Made by a program: the position numbers and the translations under genes. A stretch of DNA of 64,000 nucleotides from Desulfarculaceae bacterium. GTDB taxonomy: Bacteria; Desulfobacterota; Desulfarculia; Desulfarculales; Desulfarculaceae. Position 1 is the stretch's first letter. Each line of letters starts with the position of its first letter. Under the pieces are notes generated by a model. It did not search any database. It was not told the DNA's origin and was given only the letters and a program-made list of their open reading frames with translations. Positions 1-7,352 of the stretch are shown piece after piece. The DNA lies in assembly GCA_020444545.1 (NCBI GenBank), contig JAHLKT010000001.1:1-64000 (forward strand). The letters run 5' to 3'.

Positions 1-1
1 C

Positions 2-268
2 AGCGCCTTGAGCGGCATCCGCGACAAGCTGGGGGTCAACCAGACCATCGGGGCCAGCAACGTGTCCTTCGGCCTGCCCGACCGCCGCTCCATCAACGCC
101 GCCTTCCTGGCCATGGCGGTGATGGCCGGGCTCACCTGCCCCATCACCGACCCCACGGTGTGGGAGGTTAAGCGGACCCTGCTCCTTACCGACCTGATGA
201 CCGGCAAGGACGAGTTCGCCATGAACTTCATCACCGCTTATCGCGAGCAATTCCCCGAGGACGACTAG
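2..268 (+). CDS. Methyltetrahydrofolate:corrinoid methyltransferase, C-terminal part (5' truncated)
   Basis: The reading frame is open at the left edge and ends at TAG 266-268, leaving the last 88 codons. The segment GASNVSFGLPDR and the following Ala/Met-rich helix are typical of the dihydropteroate-synthase-fold methyltransferases (AcsE, MtgA, MtrH type) that exchange a methyl group between tetrahydrofolate and a corrinoid protein. The next genes encode a corrinoid protein and a corrinoid reductive activator, which supports the role as the pterin-side methyltransferase (MTII) of a multi-component methyltransferase system; the substrate-side enzyme must lie outside the window, so the methyl donor cannot be named. 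Confidence 0.85.
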   Translation, partial: SALSGIRDKLGVNQTIGASNVSFGLPDRRSINAAFLAMAVMAGLTCPITDPTVWEVKRTLLLTDLMTGKDEFAMNFITAYREQFPEDD

Positions 269-304
269 GTCCTGGGGTCAAATTTAATTGACGAGGAGCT
301 GACC

Positions 305-952
305 GTGGCAGACCTGAACGCTATCAAAGAGGCAGTGGGCAAGGGCAAACGCAAGGAGATCGCCGGGCTGGTGCAGACCGCCCTGGACGACGGCGCCAAT
401 CCCCAGGAGATCATTAACGACTACATGATCGAGGCCATGAAAGAAGTGGGCGCCCGCTTCGAGGCCAAGAAGATCTTCGTGCCCGAGATGATGATCGCCG
501 CCCGCACCATGCAGACCGGCCTGGACGTGATCAAGCCCCTGCTGGACGCCCAGGGCGCCCAGAAGGAGACCGTGGGCACCGTGGTCATCGGCACCGTGTT
601 CGGCGATTTGCACGACATCGGCAAGAACCTGGTGGTTCTTATGCTGGAAAGCTCGGGCTTCGCGGTGCACAATATCGGTGAGAACGTGCCGCCCGAGAGC
701 TTCGTGGAAAAGGCCCGTGAGCTGGGCGCCGACGTGGTGGGGCTCTCCAGCCTGCTCACCACCGGCGACCCGCACGTCAAGGCCACGGTCCAGGCTCTCA
801 AGGAGTCCGACCTGGGCGGCAAGGTCAAGGTGGTCTGCGGCGGCGCGGCGGTGACCGCCAAGTTCGCGGTGGACACCTGCGGGGCCGACGGTCACGCCAC
901 CGACGCGGTGGACGCGGTAAAGACGATCCAGAAGCTAATGGGACTGAGCTAG
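305..952 (+). CDS. Cobalamin-binding corrinoid methyl carrier protein (MtbC/MtvC type)
   Basis: 215 aa, the normal length of methyltransferase-cognate corrinoid proteins. Residues about 1-85 form the helical cap domain and about 90-215 the Rossmann B12-binding domain. The motif GDLHDIGKN contains the D101-x-H103-x-x-G106 signature, where His103 is the expected lower axial cobalt ligand. The GTG start at 305 is preceded by GAGGAG at 292-297. It sits 36 nt after the pterin methyltransferase and before the RACo gene, so it should carry the methyl group as methyl-Co(III) between the substrate and tetrahydrofolate in the cytoplasm. The specific methyl donor (methoxyaromatic, methylamine, betaine) is not determinable here. 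Confidence 0.93.
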   Translation: MADLNAIKEAVGKGKRKEIAGLVQTALDDGANPQEIINDYMIEAMKEVGARFEAKKIFVPEMMIAARTMQTGLDVIKPLLDAQGAQKETVGTVVIGTVFGDLHDIGKNLVVLMLESSGFAVHNIGENVPPESFVEKARELGADVVGLSSLLTTGDPHVKATVQALKESDLGGKVKVVCGGAAVTAKFAVDTCGADGHATDAVDAVKTIQKLMGLS

Positions 953-981
953 AAAACCCCTCCCTTCCCCGGTCCCAAGCA

Positions 982-1028
982 GCGCGCGGGGCGTCCACCC
1001 CACCCCTCCGGCGCCCCGCGCGCATTTT
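982..1028 (+). terminator. Stem-loop with short T-run between the corrinoid protein and RACo genes
   Basis: A 12-bp GC-rich stem (982-993 pairs with 1012-1023) with an 18-nt loop is followed by ATTTTAATT. It has the shape of a Rho-independent terminator and lies only 22 nt before the RACo start codon, so it probably lowers expression of the activator relative to the corrinoid protein, which is needed in larger amounts. This stoichiometry argument is inference. Confidence 0.6.
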
Positions 1029-1049
1029 AATTCTTCGCTGGGAGCGGAC

Positions 1050-2894
1050 ATGCCTCCTGATCTTCAGCCTGAGATAATTTTCGAGCCCGCCAACCAGAGC
1101 GCCCCGGCCCGGCCGGAGCAGAACCTGCTGCAAGCGGCCCAGGCCGCCGGCGTGGGACTGGAAGCGCCCTGCGGCGGCAAGGGGCTCTGCGGCAAGTGCC
1201 GGGTGCGCCCCGAGGGCGAGGCCACCCCGCCCACCCCGGGGGAAAAGGCCCTGTTAGGCCCGCGCCTGGCCGAGGGCCTGCGCCTGGCCTGCCAGTGCGC
1301 CCTGCCCGGCGGGGGCACGGTGTTCGTGCCGCCGGAGAGCCGCCGGGGCGAGGCGGTGATCCTCACCAGCGGCCGCGCCGAGGGCCTGGAGGTGGAGCCC
1401 GCCATCACCAGCCACGAGCTGAGCCTGAGCGCCCCCAGCCTGGAAGCGCCCGAGGCGGCCCGCGAGCGCCTCTTCGCGGCCCTGGCCCAGGCCTGCGGCC
1501 ATGGGCCCGAGGGCGGCTTCGAGCTGCCCATGGGCCTGATGCGCGCCCTGCCCGGCCTGCTGGCCGAGAGCCACGGCCGCCTTAGCGCGTACTTGCGCCA
1601 CGGCCGCGAGGTGGTGGCGCTGCGCCCGGCCGGGGCCCCGCCCGCCCTGGGCCTGGCCGTGGACCTGGGCACCACCACCATGGTGGCCTATCTCTGCGAC
1701 CTGAGCGACGGCCAGCTATTGTCGGTGAGCGCGGCCCTGAACCCGCAAGGCCACTGGGGCGCGGACGTGATCAGCCGCATCTCCGCCTGCCAGGGCGACC
1801 CCCAGGCCCTGGAAGAGATGAGCGCGGCGGCGGTGAAGAGCCTAAATCAGCTGGCCCGCGACGCCTGCGCCCAGGCCGGGGCCGATGTGGGGCGCATCCT
1901 GGAATGCGTCATGGTGGGAAACTCGGCCATGCACCACATCTTCCTGCGCCTGGACCCCGCCGGTCTGGCCCAGGCGCCCTACGCCCCTCTGGCCCGGCGG
2001 CCGGTGGAGCTCAAGGCGCGGGAGCTGGGCCTGAAACTGGCCCCCGAGGCCTGGTTGCACTGGCTGCCGCTCAAGGCCGGTTTCGTGGGCGCGGACATCG
2101 TGGCCGCCGCCCTGGCCGTGGGCGCGGACCGGCTGGAGGAGCCCACCCTCATCCTGGACCTGGGCACCAACGGCGAGATGGTCCTGGCCGCCCACGGCCA
2201 GATGCTGGCCTGCTCCACGGCAGCGGGCCCGGCCCTGGAGGGCGGGCATATCGGCCAGGGCATGCGCGGCGCTCCCGGCGCGGTGGAGCGCGCCCGCCTG
2301 GCGGACACCGGCGGCCTGCCCCTGGAGCTGGCGGTGATCGAAGGCGCGGCGCCTATCGGCTTCTGCGGCTCGGGCCTGGTGTCTGTGCTCAGCTGCCTGC
2401 TGGAGGCCGGGGCCTTGGGAGAGTCGGGCCGCTTCGACCAGGAGCGCACCGGGGAGCACCTGCGCAAGGGCGAACGGGGCCCGGAGTACCTGGCCGCCAA
2501 GGCCGAGAGCACCGGCCACGGCCAAGCCCTGGTGCTCAGCGCGGCGGACGTGGCCGAGCTGCAACTGGCCAAGGCGGCCATCCGGGCCGGGGCCGAGGTG
2601 CTCATGAAGCAGATGGGCGTGGCCAAGCTGGAGCGGGTGTTGTTGGCCGGGGCTTTCGGCAACTATCTGGACCCGGCCGAGGCGCGCCGCCTGGGCATGT
2701 TCCCCGAGGTGCCGGCGGCGGCCATCGAGGGCGTGGGCAACGCCGCCGGAGTGGGCGCGGTGATGGCCCTGCTCAGCACCCGCCAGCGCCGCCGGGCCCT
2801 GGAGCTATCCGAGGCCATGGGCTACGTGGAGCTGTCGGGCCACCCCTTGTTCAACGACCTGTTCGTGGACAACATTCCCTTCCCCCCGGCCTGA
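1050..2894 (+). CDS. Reductive activator of corrinoid protein (RACo), [2Fe-2S] ASKHA ATPase
   Basis: 614 aa. The N-terminus is a ferredoxin-like [2Fe-2S] domain with C41-x5-C47-x2-C50 and C81. The remainder is the DUF4445/ASKHA region with glycine-rich phosphate loops, VDLGTTT near residue 205 and DLGTNGE near 370, and a C-terminal LLAGAFGNYLD motif. In known RACo proteins ATP hydrolysis drives reduction of accidentally oxidised Co(II) back to Co(I). The ATG at 1050 is preceded by GGGAGCGG. It follows the corrinoid protein and so presumably repairs it. The length and domain order match the family; a linker domain between the ferredoxin and ATPase parts is also present. Confidence 0.93.
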   Translation: MPPDLQPEIIFEPANQSAPARPEQNLLQAAQAAGVGLEAPCGGKGLCGKCRVRPEGEATPPTPGEKALLGPRLAEGLRLACQCALPGGGTVFVPPESRRGEAVILTSGRAEGLEVEPAITSHELSLSAPSLEAPEAARERLFAALAQACGHGPEGGFELPMGLMRALPGLLAESHGRLSAYLRHGREVVALRPAGAPPALGLAVDLGTTTMVAYLCDLSDGQLLSVSAALNPQGHWGADVISRISACQGDPQALEEMSAAAVKSLNQLARDACAQAGADVGRILECVMVGNSAMHHIFLRLDPAGLAQAPYAPLARRPVELKARELGLKLAPEAWLHWLPLKAGFVGADIVAAALAVGADRLEEPTLILDLGTNGEMVLAAHGQMLACSTAAGPALEGGHIGQGMRGAPGAVERARLADTGGLPLELAVIEGAAPIGFCGSGLVSVLSCLLEAGALGESGRFDQERTGEHLRKGERGPEYLAAKAESTGHGQALVLSAADVAELQLAKAAIRAGAEVLMKQMGVAKLERVLLAGAFGNYLDPAEARRLGMFPEVPAAAIEGVGNAAGVGAVMALLSTRQRRRALELSEAMGYVELSGHPLFNDLFVDNIPFPPA

Positions 2895-2915
2895 GCGGCA
2901 CTCCCCCAAAACAAC

Positions 2916-2947
2916 AAACCGGAGCGGCCAGGCGGCCGCCCCGGTTT
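2916..2947. terminator. Bidirectional Rho-independent terminator
   Basis: AAACCGG-A-GCGGCC pairs with GGCCGC-C-CCGGTTT around an AGGC loop. It has TTTT on the plus side and reads AAA on the other, so it can end both the RACo transcript (plus) and the GAK operon (minus), which converge here. Confidence 0.8.
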
Positions 2948-2972
2948 TATTGCAGGTGGGCGCTGGACGCGG

Positions 2973-3596
2973 CTACTTGAATTCCTTGTGGCAGGCTTTT
3001 TTCTGGGCGTCCAAGAGGTCGTAGGCCTCCTTGATCGCCGCCGGGTCGCCGCTCTCGCCGGCCACCCGGAGGGCCTGGGCCGCGGCCTCGAACTGGGGAT
3101 ACATGGCCGCGCCTTTGTCCTCGTCCTGGAAGCTGATCATGTGCAGGCAGTTGTCGCAGAACAGCGCGACCTCGGCCGGGCTGACCTGGCCGCCCTCGGC
3201 CAGGGCCTTACCGATCTCCTTGAAGCGCTTGCCCATGAGCTTCTTGAGCTTCTTGTAGGAAGAAGGCTGCTCGCCGGGCTCCAGCACCTCGTCGGCCTGG
3301 TTTTCCTCGGGCGCGGGCTCGCTCACCGACAGCTCGCCGCCTTCCGGGGCCTCGGCGGCCTCGTCCTGGTGGAGAACCTCCTGGGTGGAGACCTTGAACT
3401 GCACCTTCACCGAGGTCTTGCCCTTTTTGGTCTTGAGCTCTTCCTTGACCTTGATCAGGCCCTCGAACTCCATCTCCTCGTTGCTCACCTGGATGGAGCC
3501 GTCCTCCAGCTGGTCGGCCAGACGGCGCAGATACTCCACCGCTTCCTCGCGGCTAAAGGCGTGCTTGGCCTTTTTCTTGTTGGGATCGTTCGGCAT
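2973..3596 (-). CDS. GAK system XXXCH protein
   Basis: 207 aa, cytoplasmic (no signal peptide). The N-terminal third (about 14-75) has the amphipathic layout of the amphi-Trp family; the middle is acidic and Glu-rich; the C-terminal about 90 residues are helical and end in KKACHKEFK. This ending copies the CxxCHxxF/K haem-binding end of cytochrome c' except that the first Cys is replaced, which is the feature behind the family name XXXCH. A second Cys pair and His occur in CDNCLH about 60 residues earlier. It is the promoter-distal gene of the GAK operon, 11 nt after the amphi-Trp gene at 3608-4066. The function is unknown; a haem role is not demonstrated. Confidence 0.8.
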   Translation of the reverse strand: MPNDPNKKKAKHAFSREEAVEYLRRLADQLEDGSIQVSNEEMEFEGLIKVKEELKTKKGKTSVKVQFKVSTQEVLHQDEAAEAPEGGELSVSEPAPEENQADEVLEPGEQPSSYKKLKKLMGKRFKEIGKALAEGGQVSPAEVALFCDNCLHMISFQDEDKGAAMYPQFEAAAQALRVAGESGDPAAIKEAYDLLDAQKKACHKEFK

Positions 3597-3607
3597 GTCT
3601 CATACCC

Positions 3608-4066
3608 TCACTTGGTTTTGGCGCTTGCGGCCTTTTTGCGGGTGCTTTTCTTGGCAGCGGCCCTCTTGGGCGAGGCGGCTCGTTTGGTTTTGGGCGCGGC
3701 GGTCTTTGGGGCCGCGGCGGGCTTGGCGGCCTTGGGAGCCGCAGGCTCCCGGGCCGGCGCGGCGGGCGCGGGAGACGGCTCCGGGGCCGGGGGCTCGCTG
3801 CTGATGACCATGGCGGGCACGGCCCCCTCGCCGCGTTGCAGGTCTTTCCAGCTCAGCTCCAGGGACAGGCGGTTCTTGCCCTTTTTTTGCGAGGCGCTGA
3901 GGCTCAGCTCCAGGGGCGCGCCGGAATCCAAGGTCAGGCTCACGTGCTCCCCGCCCACTTGCAGGCACACCGAGCCGGCCTTGAGCTTCCGCACCAAGTC
4001 CTCCAAATGGCCCAGGGCCTGGGAGGCGCCGAGGCCCGCCTTGTAGGAGATTTCATTCTTGCCCAT
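3608..4066 (-). CDS. Amphi-Trp domain protein with Lys/Ala/Pro histone-H1-like tail
   Basis: 152 aa. Residues about 1-85 resemble the amphi-Trp domain: a helical start, then alternating hydrophobic/basic strands ending in LSLELSWKD. The rest (about 100-152) is almost only Ala, Lys, Pro, Ser and Thr, with AAKP, PKTAAPK and AAKKSTRKK-type segments like bacterial histone H1-like proteins, which suggests contact with nucleic acid or another polyanion. It follows the CofD-like gene after 103 nt and precedes the XXXCH gene. The function is unknown. The tail is clearly visible; the domain name rests on resemblance and on the GAK neighbourhood. Confidence 0.7.
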   Translation of the reverse strand: MGKNEISYKAGLGASQALGHLEDLVRKLKAGSVCLQVGGEHVSLTLDSGAPLELSLSASQKKGKNRLSLELSWKDLQRGEGAVPAMVISSEPPAPEPSPAPAAPAREPAAPKAAKPAAAPKTAAPKTKRAASPKRAAAKKSTRKKAASAKTK

Positions 4067-4169
4067 GCGCTTGTCCTTGCTTGGAGATTGACACCGCTAT
4101 TGCTTCGGCCTGCCTCCCGCGCCCCTAGCCGGTATCGGGCGCGGCGCGGGGCCGCCGGTTATGGCGCGG

Positions 4170-5363
4170 TCACACCAAAGAGGCCAACACTCCGGCCAGG
4201 GCCTCGGGGTCCAGGCGCTCCGGGTCTTGCGGGTTCACCAAGGGGGCGTCCACCAGCCGCACGCCCAGGGCCTCGACCGCCTCGGCATCCACCCCGCCGG
4301 GGTACACGCCTTGGTCCCGGTCCACCAGCACGTAATGCAACAGCTCGCCCGCCGGGATGTCTTGCCCCTGGCGCAGGTAACGCAGCAGCTCGGCGGTCTG
4401 GAAGGCCACGCTGGGCTCAACCACCTCGGGGTCGCGCCCGGTGCTGGGCACATAGACCTTGGGGCAGGCGTTGGCCGAGATGGCCTCGCGCACCCCGGCG
4501 GGCAGCAGGTTGGCCACCAGGCTGGAGTAGAAGCTGCCCATGGGGTAGCAGATCAGCTCGGCCTGCTCGATGAGGCCGCGCACCTTGTCCCGGATCAGGG
4601 GAGCCTCCACCGGGCTGCCGTCGCTGCCGCTCAAGTAAAGCTCGCGGATGGGCGAGGCCAGCGGAGGCACCTCGCGGCCGGTGAGCAGATGCTGGCCCAC
4701 CACCAGGGAGCCGTCGGCCAGGCGAGCGGCCAGTTGCAGATCCTGGCTGACCACCGGGCGCACCGTGCCCCGCACCAGGGCCAGCTTGGAGAACATGTAG
4801 ATCACCGGGTCAAGATGACGGCCCTGATTGAGGTAGCCGCCCACCAGCACCAGATTGCCCAGGCTGGCCCCGCGCAGGTCGAAGTCTTCGGGCAGGGCCT
4901 CGGCCGCGAAACCCAGGTGGCTGCGCACGATCTTGCGCATGGGGTCGGGGATGTCGGCCACCAGGGGGTCGGAGCCCTCCACCAGGGCGGTCAGCTTGCG
5001 GCGCAGCTCCTCCGGCGAGGCGCCCTTGTCCAGGCGGGTGGCGAACAGCCGCCCCACCTCGGGGTTGCCCCACACCGTGCGGTCGGCCAAGGCCATCATG
5101 CGGTTGCGAAGATCGCCCACCGCCGGCATGTTGAAGGCCTTGCGCAGGGTGGCCGAGGAACCGCCCGAGTCAAAGGGCGTGATCAGATGGGTGCTGTTAT
5201 GGGTGTAGCGCACCAGCACCCGGCACAGGGGGCCCAGCGCGCTGCCTCCGCTGAAGAACAGGATGTTGGGCCCCAGCTCCGGGGCGCGCTCCAAACGGGC
5301 CAGCTTGCGAGGGTCGGGCAGGGGCACCCGGCGGGTGACGTGGATGGCCTTGTCGCGGGTCAC
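4170..5363 (-). CDS. GAK system CofD-like protein
   Basis: 397 aa. It has the CofD/YvcK Rossmann-like fold signature: an N-terminal FFSGGSALGPL loop (near 32-45), then HLITPFDSGGSSATLRKAF, GDLRNRM and a later IRELYLSG and CYPMGSFYSSL block. CofD itself is the 2-phospho-L-lactate transferase of F420 synthesis; YvcK relatives bind nucleotide sugars. This member belongs to the separate GAK subfamily, recognised mainly by its neighbours, an HprK-like kinase and an ATP-grasp enzyme, with which it shares a 4-nt ATGA overlap at 5360-5363. No F420 biosynthesis genes are nearby, so a transferase acting on an unknown phosphorylated or nucleotide-activated substrate is the cautious reading. Confidence 0.88.
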   Translation of the reverse strand: MTRDKAIHVTRRVPLPDPRKLARLERAPELGPNILFFSGGSALGPLCRVLVRYTHNSTHLITPFDSGGSSATLRKAFNMPAVGDLRNRMMALADRTVWGNPEVGRLFATRLDKGASPEELRRKLTALVEGSDPLVADIPDPMRKIVRSHLGFAAEALPEDFDLRGASLGNLVLVGGYLNQGRHLDPVIYMFSKLALVRGTVRPVVSQDLQLAARLADGSLVVGQHLLTGREVPPLASPIRELYLSGSDGSPVEAPLIRDKVRGLIEQAELICYPMGSFYSSLVANLLPAGVREAISANACPKVYVPSTGRDPEVVEPSVAFQTAELLRYLRQGQDIPAGELLHYVLVDRDQGVYPGGVDAEAVEALGVRLVDAPLVNPQDPERLDPEALAGVLASLV

Positions 5364-6439
5364 GCCGTCTCACCCAGGGCGTCGTAGAGCCGCGAGGCCG
5401 CGCCCAGGAAGTCCACCCCGCCGCCGAGCTCGTAGACTCTCACTCCGCTCAGGGCCTCCAGATAGGCCCGGTCCGAGTGGTCTGGCTCGTTGCCATTGCT
5501 CAGGAAGAACAGGCCCCAGTCTTTTTTAAAAGCGGCCAGCAGGTCGGGCCGCGCGGCCAGGTCGACCAGGCGCATATCCAGGGGCCCGCCCTCGCGTTGC
5601 CAGTTGAGCAGGGCTAGGGCGTCCAGGGGGCCGCTGAGCTTGAAGCGGTCCGGGCCGAAGCACTCGGCCACATTCACGTCGTACTTGTGCTCCAAATCCC
5701 AGATCTCGCTGCCGGTCAGCTCGGCGAACTGCTCCCGCTCGCTCACCGGGATCACACCGGTCAGGTCGGGGTTGTTCAGGGCGGTGCCCGGATTGATGCG
5801 GGGCAGCTTGGGCACTCCGGTCATCCGCGCCCTGCCCTCCCGGCGGCGCACCAGCAGGCGATCGTTGGAGATGAAGGTGGCGCCTAGGCTCATCAGGTGC
5901 AGGGCCAGGGTGGACTTGCCCATGCCCGAGAAACCGGCCAGCCCCAGGCCGCCGCCCCCCGGGCGGCACACCCCGGCGGCGTGGGCCAACAGGGCGCCCT
6001 GGTCCAGCTCCAGCTGGATCATGCGGCTGTTGATGAAGTTGACCACCTGGTTGCTGTTGGCCAGGCAGGGCCCCACCGCCAGATGCACCTCCTTGCCAAA
6101 GGCGAAGATCATGCCGGTGAGGCGTTTCCTGACCACCCGGCCGTCGGCCAGATCGGCCCATTCTTCCTTGATCTTCTTCTTGCCCGGGTCGGGCTGCTTT
6201 TGCTGCAAGGCCAGGCCGGTGTCTAGGGGCGCGGTCTCCAGGGCGGTGATGCACAAGGCTCCCTGCGCCACCGGGGCCACGAAGGGGCCGAAATAGTCCT
6301 TGAGCTCCTCGATCAGGGCGAGGCTGTTGCTTGCCACCCGCATCTCCCAGCCGGCCAGGGACAGGCCCAGGTCATGCTCCGGGGGAAGCTCGTCGCTCAG
6401 GCGGGTGGCCATCTCGGCCACGCTGCGAAAGAGGCTCAT
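5360..6439 (-). CDS. HprK-related kinase B (GAK system)
   Basis: 359 aa. A Walker A loop GFSGMGKSTLALHL lies near residue 170, followed by ATFISNDRLLVRR, the equivalent of the HPr-kinase metal/phosphate-binding region; the N-terminal about 150 residues are family-specific. HprK phosphorylates a Ser of HPr, but no HPr gene is present here, and PEP-carboxykinase-fold relatives act on other small molecules and proteins. Overlaps of 4 nt with both the CofD-like gene and the ATP-grasp gene indicate translational coupling and equal dosage. The substrate is unknown; a GAK-encoded protein such as an amphi-Trp or XXXCH product is possible but unproven. Confidence 0.88.
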   Translation of the reverse strand: MSLFRSVAEMATRLSDELPPEHDLGLSLAGWEMRVASNSLALIEELKDYFGPFVAPVAQGALCITALETAPLDTGLALQQKQPDPGKKKIKEEWADLADGRVVRKRLTGMIFAFGKEVHLAVGPCLANSNQVVNFINSRMIQLELDQGALLAHAAGVCRPGGGGLGLAGFSGMGKSTLALHLMSLGATFISNDRLLVRRREGRARMTGVPKLPRINPGTALNNPDLTGVIPVSEREQFAELTGSEIWDLEHKYDVNVAECFGPDRFKLSGPLDALALLNWQREGGPLDMRLVDLAARPDLLAAFKKDWGLFFLSNGNEPDHSDRAYLEALSGVRVYELGGGVDFLGAASRLYDALGETA

Positions 6440-7338
6440 GCGCCCAGCTCCTTGCCGATGTGATCGGCGTAGGCCGCAGCCGCGTCGATGCCGCAGCCCT
6501 CCAAGAGGCCCCGGAAGCCGCCGAAGGCCGATACCTCAAAGACCACCGGGCCATCGGCGGTTTCGGCCACGTCCACGCTGGTGAAATCCAGGCCGAAGAT
6601 TGCCTGGGCCTTGCTCGCCATCTCGATCACCGCCGGTTCGGGCTGGTAGGCGGCGTAGCGGCCTCCGGCGCGGTGGGTGGTGTTCCAGGAGTCGCGGCTG
6701 CCCACCCGGGCGTAGGTGGCCAGATACTCGCCGCCCAGGAAGACCAGGCCCAGGTCCTGGCCCGGCAGCTCCAGGCGCTTCTGGGCGTAGATGATCTGGT
6801 TGCCCGAGGCCTTGAAGTTGGCCAGGTCCTCGCGCACCCCGTTGGCCGGGTCGATGAGCGCCATGCCCCGCGCCTTGGAGGTGTAGAGCGGCTTGAGCAC
6901 GCTGGGGCCGAAGCCCTCGATGGCCCGGGCCGCCTGCTCCACGTCCTCGGTGACCACGGTGGGCGGCAGGGGGATGCCCGCCGCGGCCAGGCTGACCGTG
7001 CAGGTGAGGCGGTTGAGCACCGCGATGATCTTGGAGGGCCGGGAGAAGATGCGCACCCCCTGGGCCTCGATGAAGCGCAGCAGCTCCAGGCGGTCCAGAA
7101 GCTCCGGGCTGTAGGCCGGGCCCACCTTTTTGACCGCCAGGCCGTCCAGGGCGGTGAGCTCCACGTCCTGGCACCAGGCCTTGCCGGTGCTCAGGTCGCA
7201 GGAGACCTGGCCCAAATCCACCAGCAGGCGAAAGCCGGTGCGCTCGGCCAGGGCGTCGGCCAGACGTTCGCTGGACCAGCCTCCGGGCAACCCCACCACC
7301 GCGATTTTCAACTGTGCCGTCACTGCCGTCATCCTCAT
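6436..7338 (-). CDS. GAK system ATP-grasp enzyme
   Basis: 300 aa. The C-terminal two thirds show the ATP-grasp arrangement: a VLKPLYTSKARGM loop (near 150-162), GQDLGLVFLGGEYLATYAR strand region, and an FDFTSVDVAETADGPVVFEVSAFGGF metal site region where D and E residues would hold the two magnesium ions. It is closest in style to RimK-like glutamate ligases. Such enzymes couple ATP to an acyl-phosphate and then an amide or ester. It overlaps the HprK-like gene by 4 nt and starts 14 nt after the PhoU-phosphotransferase fusion. The substrate is unknown. Confidence 0.88.
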   Translation of the reverse strand: MRMTAVTAQLKIAVVGLPGGWSSERLADALAERTGFRLLVDLGQVSCDLSTGKAWCQDVELTALDGLAVKKVGPAYSPELLDRLELLRFIEAQGVRIFSRPSKIIAVLNRLTCTVSLAAAGIPLPPTVVTEDVEQAARAIEGFGPSVLKPLYTSKARGMALIDPANGVREDLANFKASGNQIIYAQKRLELPGQDLGLVFLGGEYLATYARVGSRDSWNTTHRAGGRYAAYQPEPAVIEMASKAQAIFGLDFTSVDVAETADGPVVFEVSAFGGFRGLLEGCGIDAAAAYADHIGKELGA

Positions 7339-7352
7339 GGCTTGAGGTTAGC

